Assembly: GCA_902779075.1 (NCBI GenBank) | Contig: CACZAK010000076.1 | Location: forward strand, 1 to 18,483 | Direction of reading: 5' to 3' | DNA from: an uncultured bacterium | GTDB lineage: Bacteria; Verrucomicrobiota; Kiritimatiellia; RFP12; UBA1067 | DNA length: 18,483 bases | In this document: one piece after another, positions 1-5,854 of the stretch | Position numbering within the stretch: position 1 is the first letter of the stretch | Layout of the letters: every line of letters begins with the position of its first letter | Translations under genes and position numbers: made by a program | The notes under the pieces: generated by a model | Database searches by the model: none | Seen by the model: only the letters and a program-made list of their open reading frames with translations | Told to the model about the DNA's origin: nothing

Positions 1-111
1 CACGAACACGGCGTCCGCAGACGCGAAGTCCTCCGTGCGCTCGTACCTGTCGTCCAGGTTGTTCAGCCCGACCGCCGCAATGGGGTTCAGGCATGTGTAC
101 TTGTACTTCAT
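1..111 (-). CDS. D-3-phosphoglycerate dehydrogenase-like protein, N-terminal fragment (gene continues off the left edge)
   Basis: Only the first 37 codons are in the window; the gene runs off the left edge. The protein begins MKYKYTCLNPIAAVGLNNL and continues with an acidic stretch and SADAVFV. That start resembles the ~390-residue D-3-phosphoglycerate dehydrogenases of anaerobic bacteria, in which an opening 'LN.I..VGL' strand leads to 'ADA.LVRS'. This family oxidises 3-phosphoglycerate in the first step of serine synthesis in the cytoplasm. The ATG at 109-111 follows an A/G-rich stretch (AAAGAGAA), a plausible but weak ribosome binding site. A TAAACT hexamer at 135-140 could be its -10 box, about 23 nt upstream of the start. 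No NAD-binding or catalytic motif is visible because the fragment is so short, so the assignment rests on N-terminal resemblance only. Another D-2-hydroxyacid dehydrogenase is possible. Confidence 0.5.
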   Translation of the reverse strand, partial: MKYKYTCLNPIAAVGLNNLDDRYERTEDFASADAVFV

Positions 112-151
112 TTTCTCTTTTTCTTTCTGTTTAGAGTTTATCGTAGAAAGC

Positions 152-165
152 CGGGCACTCGCCCG
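152..165 (-). terminator. Possible weak terminator hairpin after gspE
   Basis: CGGGC / GCCCG form a 5-bp GC stem with a 4-nt loop, starting a few bases past the TGA at 169-171. On the minus strand it is followed by a pyrimidine-rich but not pure-T stretch (GCTTTCT). The position fits a terminator; the weak T tract makes this uncertain. Confidence 0.3.
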
Positions 166-168
166 AAA

Positions 169-1847
169 TCATTGGTCCTCGGTGACGCGGCGGATTTCGG
201 TCACGGACGTGACGCCCTTGAACACCTTCGCCCAGCCGTCCTCGCGCAGCGTCTTCATGCCCTTGGAGAGCGACAGCTCCTGGATCTGCGTGGCGTTCGC
301 GCGCTTGACGATTGCGGATTCGATGTCCTCGTCCACCTCCAGCACCTCGAAGAGGGCGCGGCGGCCCGGCTGCACGCGTCGCAGCCGTTCGGCTCGAACA
401 CCGTATCCTTCTCAGGTGGATACGATAGGTCGTAGTACTTGCGGTCGAGCGGCACCTCGCGCCGGCACTTCGGACAGAGCCGCCGGCAGAGTCGCTGGCC
501 CATCACGCCCGCGACGGCGGACGCGATGAGGAACGGCTCCACGCCCATGTCTATCATGCGCGGGAACGCGCCCGCGGCCGTGTTGGTGTGCAGGGTTGAG
601 AACACCATGTGGCCGGTGAGCGACGCGTTGATGGCGATTTCGGCCGTCTCGCGGTCGCGGATTTCGCCGACCATGATCTTGTCCGGGTCCTGACGCAGGA
701 ACGCGCGCAACGTACGGGCGAAGTCAAGGCCGATGTCCTTGTTCATCTGGACCTGTATGATGCCGTCCATCTGGTATTCGATCGGGTCCTCCGCCGTGAG
801 GATGCGCACGTCCATCGTGTTCACCTCGTGGAGGAAGGAGTAGAGCGACGTGGACTTGCCGGAACCGGTCGGGCCAGTCACGAGGAAGATGCCGTTCGGG
901 CGGCGGATGATCTTGTCCACCACCGCGAAGTCGCGGTCGTTGAAGCCGAGGTCCGCCATCTTCACGAAGTTGCCGCTCTTGGCGAGCAGACGCAGCGAGA
1001 TCGACTCGCCCCACGCGCCGGGCATCGTGGACACGCGGATGTCGATGTCCTCGCCGCCGAGGCGTATGCCGATACGGCCGTCCATCGGGAGGCGCTTCTC
1101 GGCGATGTCGAGGTTCGCCATGACCTTGATACGGCTGATGATCGCGCTCTTGAGTCGGTTCAGCTGCGGCGGCACGTCCACCTTGTGCAACATGCCGTCG
1201 ATGCGGTAGCGGATGCGCAGCTCCGTTTCCTGCGGCTCGATGTGGATATCCGTCGCGCCCTGACGGTCGGCTTCTGCGATGATCCTGTTCACGAACTTGA
1301 CGATGGAGGCCTCTTCGCCCTCGGCGCCCACGTCGATCTTCGAGATGGAGCCTTCGTCCTCGTCCACCGCGTAGCGTCCGTCCTCGATCATCTTCTCGAT
1401 CGCGTCCGCGCCCACGCCGTAGAACTTCTTGATCGCCTTGTCGATCTCCTCAGCCGGGGCGAGGACCGTCCGCACCGGACAGTCCGCCGCGAGGCGCAGG
1501 CCGTCGCCCGCCACCGTCGAGAACGGGTCGCTCACGACCACGGTCAGCTCGCCGCCGTCGAACCGAAGCGGCAGCGCGTTGTACTTGTACACGGCACTAG
1601 CCGGAAGCTTCTGCAGCACGTCAGGACGCGGCTGCACCTTCTCTAGGTCGATGTAGTCGAAGCCGAGGGATTCGCCGACTTTTTTGAGGAACTCCGCCTC
1701 CTTCACGCCGCCGAATTTGACCGTCGCCTCCGCAAGACCCATGTCGGGGTTAGCCGCGCGCTGTTCGGCAATGCGGGCGAGGGCCTCTTCTGAATAGAGG
1801 CCAGTCGCCTTGAGGACGTTGAGCGCCAATCTGGATGTTTCAGCCAT
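169..1847 (-). CDS. gspE: GspE/PilB family secretion/pilus assembly ATPase, frameshifted near the C-terminus
   Basis: Hexameric cytoplasmic ATPase that powers type II secretion or type IV pilus assembly. From the ATG at 1847 the frame gives an N-terminal GspE_N (MshEN-like) domain (about residues 10-145), then the ATPase core. The core has Walker A GPTGSGKS (325-332), an Asp box around AEDPIEY (352-358), Walker B IMVGEIRD (391-398), a His box around FSTLHTNTAAGA (416-427), and the zinc-binding pair CPKC (458-461) and CDAC (489-492). After CDAC this frame turns into Arg/Ser-rich nonsense and stops at 255. The expected C-terminus (GRRALFEVLEVDEDI, then a tail ending EDQ) lies in another frame and ends with TGA at 169-171. 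The usual GYxGR spacing after the second CxxC pair is about 13 nt short, so this looks like a small deletion or a sequence error. The start codon is 8 nt downstream of an extended -10, suggesting a leaderless mRNA. No gsp or pil partner is adjacent. GspE and PilB cannot be told apart without neighbours. Confidence 0.9.
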
Positions 1848-1855
1848 GGCCGAGA

Positions 1856-1864
1856 ATTATACCA
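1856..1864 (-). promoter_or_regulatory. Extended -10 (TGGTATAAT) of gspE, leaderless spacing
   Basis: Read on the minus strand this is TGG followed by TATAAT (1861 to 1856). Only 8 nt separate the hexamer from the ATG at 1847, so transcription would start at or next to the start codon. No clear -35 is visible, as expected for an extended -10 promoter. No Shine-Dalgarno sequence fits in the gap. Confidence 0.6.
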
Positions 1865-1886
1865 TAAATTTGCCGCGAGTGGGCGG

Positions 1887-1915
1887 TTGACTAACGAAAA
1901 CAGTTCTGATATACT
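1887..1915 (+). promoter_or_regulatory. Sigma70-type promoter of the tRNA-Gly/tRNA-Leu unit
   Basis: TTGACT (1887-1892) and TATACT (1910-1915) are separated by exactly 17 nt, and a TGA precedes the -10. Transcription would start near 1922, about 12 nt before the first tRNA base. This is the only promoter in the window with a near-consensus -35. Confidence 0.8.
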
Positions 1916-1933
1916 TTTCGCCGTTTTCCCCAT

Positions 1934-2004
1934 GCGGGCGTAACTCAATGGCAGAGTTCCAGCCTTCCAAGCTGGCCACGAGGGTTCGATTCCCTTCGCC
2001 CGCT
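1934..2004 (+). tRNA. tRNA-Gly(UCC)
   Basis: Acceptor stem GCGGGCG (1934-1940) pairs with CGCCCGC (1997-2003), with discriminator T2004 and an encoded CCA at 2005-2007. The anticodon stem CCAGC/GCTGG encloses a 7-nt loop with anticodon TCC at 1966-1968. The T arm has the standard GGTTCGATTCC core. It reads GGA glycine codons (and other GGN by wobble). It is the first of two tRNAs behind the promoter at 1887-1915, 15 nt upstream of tRNA-Leu. Confidence 0.95.
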
Positions 2005-2019
2005 CCATTCAGGGGCCTT

Positions 2020-2102
2020 GCCGGAGTGGCGTAATGGCAGCCGCAGCAGACTCAAAATCTGCCGTACGCGAGTACGTGAGGGTTCGAGTCCCTCCTCCGG
2101 CA
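2020..2102 (+). tRNA. tRNA-Leu(CAA)
   Basis: Acceptor stem GCCGGAG (2020-2026) pairs with CTCCGGC (2095-2101), with discriminator A2102 and an encoded CCA at 2103-2105. The anticodon stem GCAGA/TCTGC holds the loop CTCAAAA, anticodon CAA at 2053-2055, which reads UUG. A long variable arm (around TACGCGAGTACGT) marks it as a class II tRNA, as expected for leucine. The T arm is GAGGG TTCGAGT CCCTC. It is probably cotranscribed with the upstream tRNA-Gly. Confidence 0.95.
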
Positions 2103-2254
2103 CCAGTCGGGCGCGCCGCGCACACCTTTCCTTTTCAATCTTGAAGAACATTTTCGCCGTCCTTTCCTTTTCGTGGTTGACGCCGCATAGTCTACCACAG
2201 GCGGACGGCGAAAGTGTCATGCACCCGTTAGGGGTTTGTCAGGAAAACGTCAAA

Positions 2255-3100
2255 TCAGCGGATGTTGTAGCGCGTGGCCTTCATGAACGCCTTCCAGAGC
2301 TCGGCCGGCGTCTTCGCCGCGAGCAGGAGGTCGCGGTTCTCCTTCTTGGAGAACGCCTCGGTGAGCCCGCTCATGAGCCGCAGGTAGAACGCGCTCACTG
2401 CCACGGGAATCGCGCTGAAGAACACGAAGTGCACCTTCGTCCCCACGTCGTCGTAAACGAAGCCCTTCTTAGAGATGCCCAGAGCGAGCGTAAGCCCGCC
2501 GCCCTCGACGCCACGCACGTGCGGGAACGCGAGGCCGTCGCCCATCGCAGTGGAGAGAACGGTCTCGCGCTCCATCGCCGCCGCCACAAGCGCATCGGCG
2601 TTGGAGACGAATCCGTTAGTCGCCATCGCCTCGGCGAGTTCGCGGATCACGGCCTCGGTGGTCTCGCCCTTGAGGTCGCACACCATCAGCTCCTCCGCGC
2701 TGAACCGGCTTATGCCCGTCTTGCGCGGCTCGCCACGCGCCGGCTTCTCTGCGATCACGCGCGGCGCGTCCTGCTCCTCGTCGTAGAGCATGCGCCCGCA
2801 TGAGCTGCACATCTGCACCGTCCGCGCAAGGCGCACCTGCTGTACCTGCGAGACCGGCAGACGCATTCCGCACACGCCGCAGCAGCCGTCAACCATCGGC
2901 GACATCACGAGATGGTCCTTTTTATAGAGACGCTGGTAGAACGTCTTGGGCTGCGGCTCCAGCTTGCCCACGAGTGCGTCGATGGAGTCGTTGAGCGTGT
3001 CTAGGTGCGAGCCGTCTCCCGTGTGGTGGTGCTCGTCGCGCGTGAGGATGAGCTCCTGGAGCTGGCAGAGGAGGTTGATCTGGTGTTTCATGCTCTCCAT
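2255..3100 (-). CDS. Zinc-ribbon domain fused to a PTS EIIA (fructose/nitrogen type) domain
   Basis: The 281-residue protein has two recognisable parts. Residues 1-110 have a helical N-terminus followed by a C4 zinc ribbon (C74-x2-C77 and C98-x2-C101, ending CGRMLY), like the C-terminal ribbon of the DUF164/CdsZ coiled-coil family. Residues ~130-281 resemble PTS_EIIA type 2 (PtsN/FruA family). They include GLAFPHVRG, where His194 matches the phosphorylated histidine, a central ALGISKKG strand and the C-terminal helix around RDLLLAAKTPAELWKAF. EIIA domains accept phosphate from HPr; the PtsN branch is mostly regulatory rather than sugar-transporting. No EIIB or EIIC is nearby, so a regulatory role is more likely. 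The gene starts 11 nt after the IMP cyclohydrolase stop with GAGG 9 nt before the ATG at 3100, so the two are probably cotranscribed. A second ATG three codons in is possible but would lie too close to a ribosome binding site. Confidence 0.85.
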   Translation of the reverse strand: MESMKHQINLLCQLQELILTRDEHHHTGDGSHLDTLNDSIDALVGKLEPQPKTFYQRLYKKDHLVMSPMVDGCCGVCGMRLPVSQVQQVRLARTVQMCSSCGRMLYDEEQDAPRVIAEKPARGEPRKTGISRFSAEELMVCDLKGETTEAVIRELAEAMATNGFVSNADALVAAAMERETVLSTAMGDGLAFPHVRGVEGGGLTLALGISKKGFVYDDVGTKVHFVFFSAIPVAVSAFYLRLMSGLTEAFSKKENRDLLLAAKTPAELWKAFMKATRYNIR

Positions 3101-3111
3101 ATCCGTGATCC

Positions 3112-3792
3112 TCAGTGCTGCGTGTACGTACCGTCAACTTCCGCCCACGGGGTCTTCGTGAAAAAGCCTGCGATCGCCGTGTCGTACGCAGCCGTGTGCG
3201 CGAACGCCTTCTTCATCAGCTTGAAGCGCGTGTCGAATCCAATCGTGCCGCCGTGCGACGCAAGCTCGTTCGCGATCGAACCGTAGTCGAGCGGGTCGGT
3301 GACGGACGCGACGCGCAAGTAGTTCTTCGCAGATGCACGCACCATGCAGGGGCCACCGATGTCGATGTTCGTGCGCGCCATCTCCGGCGTCACGCCCTCC
3401 TTCGCGACGGTCTGCTGGAACGGGTAGAGGTTCACCACCACCATGTCGATCGGCTGCGCGGAGAGGCGCTTGAGGTCGGCCTGATGCGCGTCGTTGTACG
3501 TCTCCGAGAGGAGTCCGAGGTAGATCTTGAAGTCGAGCGTCTTCACGAGGCCGCCCTGCATCTCCGGCTGGCCCGTGTAGTCGCTCACCGCCACGAGCGT
3601 GCCGTCCGCCGCCGCGCCGAGGATTTCCTTCACTTTCGTGTAGGTGCCGCCGGTGGAGTAGATTTTCACTCCCGGACACGCCTTCACGAGGGCGGGCACG
3701 AATTCCTCGAGGCCCGTCTTGTCCGAAACGCTCATCAGCACGTGCTTCACGGCGACGCGCGAATCGATGTCTTTCACGATGTTCAACGCCAT
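3112..3792 (-). CDS. purH: Stand-alone IMP cyclohydrolase (PurH N-terminal, MGS-like domain)
   Basis: This 226-residue protein matches only the first domain of bifunctional PurH, which closes FAICAR to IMP in the last step of purine synthesis. Visible family motifs are SVSDKTG (21-27), STGGT (46-50), SDYTGQPEM (70-78), NLYPF (121-125) and NIDIGGPCMVRASAKN (142-157). The AICAR transformylase half (~300 residues) is absent, so a separate formyltransferase would be needed elsewhere. The loop that reads GRVKTLHPKVHGGIL in E. coli PurH is GLVKTLDFKIYLGLL here, losing the Arg and both His residues; this points to a divergent subfamily. The start at 3792 is set by AAGGAG 6 nt upstream; the open frame continues upstream but without support. 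The zinc-ribbon/EIIA gene follows 11 nt downstream. Confidence in the domain is high, in unchanged activity moderate. Confidence 0.88.
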   Translation of the reverse strand: MALNIVKDIDSRVAVKHVLMSVSDKTGLEEFVPALVKACPGVKIYSTGGTYTKVKEILGAAADGTLVAVSDYTGQPEMQGGLVKTLDFKIYLGLLSETYNDAHQADLKRLSAQPIDMVVVNLYPFQQTVAKEGVTPEMARTNIDIGGPCMVRASAKNYLRVASVTDPLDYGSIANELASHGGTIGFDTRFKLMKKAFAHTAAYDTAIAGFFTKTPWAEVDGTYTQH

Positions 3793-3817
3793 AATAGACT
3801 CCTTCTTGGTGCCGTTT

Positions 3818-3826
3818 AGTTTATCA
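3818..3826 (-). promoter_or_regulatory. Possible extended -10 (TGATAAACT) of the purH-EIIA unit
   Basis: On the minus strand TGA precedes TAAACT, about 25 nt upstream of the ATG at 3792 and upstream of its AAGGAG site. The extended -10 layout matches the other promoters in this window, but the hexamer is weaker. Confidence 0.4.
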
Positions 3827-3868
3827 AAATCCCCGCCCCCGCGCAACGGAGAAGTCCAACGAATAACC

Positions 3869-3946
3869 CCGGTGAGATTATGGTGCGGAACGGAAGAATT
3901 GAAGAATTGGATGCGCTCACTTCGTTCGCTATGTGGTGAACCCTTG
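3869..3946. repeat. 78-bp dispersed repeat, copy 1 (3' end of the LpxA-start/FISUMP gene)
   Basis: Identical to 5777-5854 except for one base (3933 g versus 5841 t). It covers the last few codons of the FISUMP gene, its stop codon and about 60 bp of 3' flank. It contains the short direct repeat GAAGAATT GAAGAATT and the partly symmetric block GCGCTCACTTCGTTCGCT. The match ends at CAAGGG, just after the RPV motif in the coding direction, whereas the coding DNA further upstream is clearly diverged. Confidence 0.92.
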
Positions 3947-4753
3947 TACGGGGCGAATCGACTGCCCAAAGTAACGGTAGTAGTAACTCACGGAGTGGCT
4001 GCCCGAATTGAAGCCGAGGTCCCACGCTTCGGAATCGTTGTAGTCCGAGTGCGGAACGGACGCCCAGTAGGCGCCAGTCGAACCGGCATGGCCGAGCGAC
4101 ACCTCGTGGCCGAAGCCGGCACAAGGAAGGAAGATGCTGCCGGAAGCATAATTACCTCTACCGCGGACAACATACCCATTCACGCCGTTCATTGCCGACC
4201 AGGTCCAATCGCACTTGTTGCAGAGGTCTTTCAGTTCCTGGTTCGTCGGCATGCGCCATTCCCCACCCCAATGTACCTGTGCCGCGTCATGTTTCGTGGT
4301 CAGCACACTATTTTCTTTAGCTTTAACCCCAAACAACTTTCCAAGCAAAGATTTTCTTTCTTCACCTCCAATAACCCACCCCTCACTCTTCAAGGTGTGC
4401 AGGCTTTTACCACAAGTTGGCGTATGCCCCTCACCGAAATCAAAGTCCAAAGAGGAACCGTCGCTCGCCACCCAGGTTTCGCCCTCATGCTTGTAACCGA
4501 CCGTGTCACCCCACCAGAAGTAGAAACCGTAATCTTCAGGCTTCTCCGCGCCGATGTTCGTATCGGCCCAGTACGGACCACCCTCCCAAAGTTGGACTTT
4601 GTCGTGAACGGACACTTTTACAGGTCCGGTACTGGCGGCAACGCGCCCTGTCGCAGTTTCAATCTGCGTTGCCGTCTCTTTTTGCGGAGGATGCTCACCG
4701 CCCAGCTGGGCGTTCTTGTCCACGAGTGCCGTGGGATGAATCTGTATCGCCAT
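3929..4753 (-). CDS. FISUMP/DUF1566-like domain protein with an LpxA-like N-terminus (chimera)
   Basis: The 274-residue protein is mostly one Fibrobacter-succinogenes-major-paralogous-type domain (about residues 50-274). It has the signature WRMPTNQELKDL, a YWAS core and a C-terminal SIRPVQGF. Members of this superfamily adopt C-type-lectin-like folds and usually sit outside the membrane. Its first ~19 residues, MAIQIHPTALVDKNAQLG, look instead like the start of LpxA (UDP-GlcNAc acyltransferase), which normally continues as a left-handed beta-helix. Here they run into a Thr/Ala-rich linker and then QLWEGGPYWAD, shared with the kinase at 5837-7591. There is no signal peptide or membrane segment, so the protein is probably cytoplasmic or not functional in the family's usual way. 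The start is supported by AAGGAAAGGAAG and an extended -10 at 4782-4790. The ~1 kb upstream is non-coding. Function unknown. Confidence 0.8.
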   Translation of the reverse strand: MAIQIHPTALVDKNAQLGGEHPPQKETATQIETATGRVAASTGPVKVSVHDKVQLWEGGPYWADTNIGAEKPEDYGFYFWWGDTVGYKHEGETWVASDGSSLDFDFGEGHTPTCGKSLHTLKSEGWVIGGEERKSLLGKLFGVKAKENSVLTTKHDAAQVHWGGEWRMPTNQELKDLCNKCDWTWSAMNGVNGYVVRGRGNYASGSIFLPCAGFGHEVSLGHAGSTGAYWASVPHSDYNDSEAWDLGFNSGSHSVSYYYRYFGQSIRPVQGFTT

Positions 4754-4781
4754 TCTCGCTTCCTTTCCTTGGTCGTTTGAG

Positions 4782-4790
4782 ATTATACCA
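4782..4790 (-). promoter_or_regulatory. Extended -10 (TGGTATAAT) of the LpxA-start/FISUMP gene
   Basis: On the minus strand TGG precedes TATAAT at 4787-4782, about 28 nt before the ATG at 4753, leaving room for the AAGGAAAGG ribosome binding site. The -35 region has no good match. If the LpxA-like first codons were captured from a real lpxA, this promoter may have come with them. Confidence 0.6.
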
Positions 4791-4843
4791 TTTCCGGACG
4801 ATTCAGGGAAGCGGGGAAGAAAAAATCACGCTTATTTCTACTT

Positions 4844-4866
4844 TTTCGGGATGAGTTATCCCGAAA
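4844..4866. repeat. Perfect 9-bp inverted repeat upstream of the FISUMP promoter
   Basis: TTTCGGGAT and ATCCCGAAA flank a GAGTT loop. Neither strand has a T run after the hairpin, so it is not a typical terminator. It lies about 55 bp upstream of the -10 of the gene starting at 4753, where an operator for a dimeric regulator could sit. That role is inference. Confidence 0.5.
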
Positions 4867-5072
4867 TCGCGTCGTACCCTTGAAAACATTGGCTCAAAAA
4901 TTTTCAGGTAGTTCAAAAACTGGCAGGGCCTTTCTTCGATGGCGGATTCTTAGGCGAAAAAACGCCGGGCCAGGCCGCCACGCGGAACGCGCCCTCCTCG
5001 TCCGCGTACATCCCGTCGGGGCAGCCCACCGCCTACGCTTCGCGCAGGAATGTAAATGAGGATAACTTTTAG

Positions 5073-5202
5073 ATTGTTCACAAATCTCAATTGTTCACAA
5101 ATGCCACCATTGCCACCAATACAAATAGGAGAGGCCCCCTCCACTCCGCAATTGAAATTTGTGATTTGTGAACAATGTTGGCAATGAAGATTTGTGAACA
5201 AT
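5073..5202. repeat. Four 13-bp ATTGTTCACAAAT boxes in inverted pairs
   Basis: ATTGTTCACAAAT occurs forward at 5073-5085 and 5090-5102 and reversed at 5164-5176 and 5190-5202, all exact. The pairs face each other across ~60 bp that also contain a GCCACCATTGCCACC repeat. The inner TTGTTCACA agrees with the DnaA box TTATCCACA at 7 of 9 positions. Nothing coding is seen here. Confidence 0.85.
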
Positions 5203-5278
5203 ACTTGATGGAGTGTTCAAGTTATTTTTGAGTGATGGCTATGGACAAGTTCCTATGTGGAGGGATTGCTTTTAACCT

Positions 5279-5399
5279 GTGGACAGGAGGCGTCTAGTGC
5301 GTAGACAGGATGTGTCTAGAGCGTGGACAGGAGGCGTCTAGTGCGTGGACAGGAGGTGTCTAGTGCGTGGACAAGAGGCCTCTAGTGCGTGGACAGGCA
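5279..5399. repeat. 22-bp tandem repeat array (five full units plus a partial)
   Basis: Units begin at 5279, 5301, 5323, 5345, 5367 and a partial at 5389. The consensus starts GTGGACAGGAGG and continues CGTCTAGTGC with no spacers. Each unit contains GAC and GTC about 7 nt apart, so each is an imperfect inverted repeat; in unit 2 this is AGACA-ggatg-TGTCT. A 22-bp period is two helical turns, which puts every unit on the same DNA face, as in plasmid iterons or centromere sites. No spacers exist, so it is not a CRISPR array. Confidence 0.92.
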
Positions 5400-5407
5400 T
5401 TACAAAT

Positions 5408-5484
5408 GACGTCATTTCTATGTATATTTGGCGTCATTTCATGTTCAAAATGGGCGCATTTCTATAGTGTTTTGGCGTCATTTC
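5408..5484. repeat. Second motif series, GGCGTCATTTC at exact 22-bp spacing
   Basis: GACGTCATTTC at 5408, GGCGTCATTTC at 5430, GGGCGCATTTC at 5452 and GGCGTCATTTC at 5474 start exactly 22 bp apart. The DNA between them is not conserved, unlike in the preceding tandem array, which has the same period. Regular phasing of short boxes suggests protein binding sites rather than simple slippage. Confidence 0.85.
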
Positions 5485-5499
5485 TCACCAATGGCCACG

Positions 5500-5776
5500 G
5501 TCCATGGTACATTTGTCCATGCAATAAGGCGGAGCTGGACGTGTAAGAAAACCAGTTTTTACACGGAGGGGAAATGCCGCCCTTTTTCATGCGGCGCGGT
5601 GGCGGAGCGGGTCGGAGGCTTCACTCCCGCCGCTATGGCCTCACGGGAGACACATTAAAAATCGAGGTAAGCGTGAAAAATACTGGGCCAATGACTCACC
5701 TAAACACGGGAGGGGCCTCGCTTGTCGCGACCCAAAGATTCAGTCGCGACGGGGCGCGACCCTCCCGTTGGGGACG
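5500..5776. other. Non-coding GC-rich palindromic tract between the repeat arrays and the kinase gene
   Basis: No convincing gene is seen here; short open frames have no family features or ribosome binding sites. The tract holds two GTCCATG boxes (5500 and 5515), several GGCGG/CCGCC inverted repeats between about 5582 and 5625, and a large hairpin. The hairpin pairs ACGGGAGGG (5706-5714) with CCCTCCCGT (5760-5768), with GTCGCGAC twice inside it (5724 and 5743). Together with 4868-5500 it forms ~1 kb of non-coding DNA. The GC-rich parts resemble dispersed intergenic repeats, but this window alone cannot prove that. Confidence 0.55.
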
Positions 5777-5854
5777 CCGGTGAGATTATGGTGCGGAACG
5801 GAAGAATTGAAGAATTGGATGCGCTCACTTCGTTCGCTATTTGGTGAACCCTTG
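5777..5854. repeat. 78-bp dispersed repeat, copy 2 (3' end of the kinase-FISUMP gene)
   Basis: Matches 3869-3946 with one mismatch and covers the equivalent place: the last codons, the stop and ~60 bp of 3' flank of the second FISUMP gene. The single difference falls in the final sense codon (Lys here, Thr in the other copy). Confidence 0.92.

Noticed and set aside
609..1646. Long plus-strand open frame opposite gspE
   Set aside because: Its His/Asp/Arg-rich product has no family features and overlaps the conserved ATPase core on the other strand.
2020..2105. Integration site (att) in the tRNA-Leu 3' end
   Set aside because: No integrase and no second copy of the tRNA 3' end are visible in the window.
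1703..2220. Short minus-strand open frames across the two tRNA genes
   Set aside because: Both are antisense translations of tRNA sequence, a common annotation artefact.
3793..3969. Longer IMP cyclohydrolase start at 3969
   Set aside because: The extra residues are a translation of the 78-bp repeat and flank; AAGGAG sits correctly before the ATG at 3792.
4844..4866. Intrinsic terminator
   Set aside because: The hairpin is good, but no T run follows it on either strand; kept only as an inverted repeat.
5279..5399. Possible CRISPR array
   Set aside because: The 22-bp units are directly adjacent without unique spacers, and no cas gene is present.
4950..5783. Short open frames in the ~1 kb repeat region
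   Set aside because: They have no ribosome binding site, start within repeats or palindromes, and show no recognisable composition or motif.
4754..5836. A DGR template repeat between the two FISUMP genes
   Set aside because: I looked for an adenine-rich copy of either C-terminal coding segment and saw none; no reverse transcriptase open frame with a YxDD motif is in the window.
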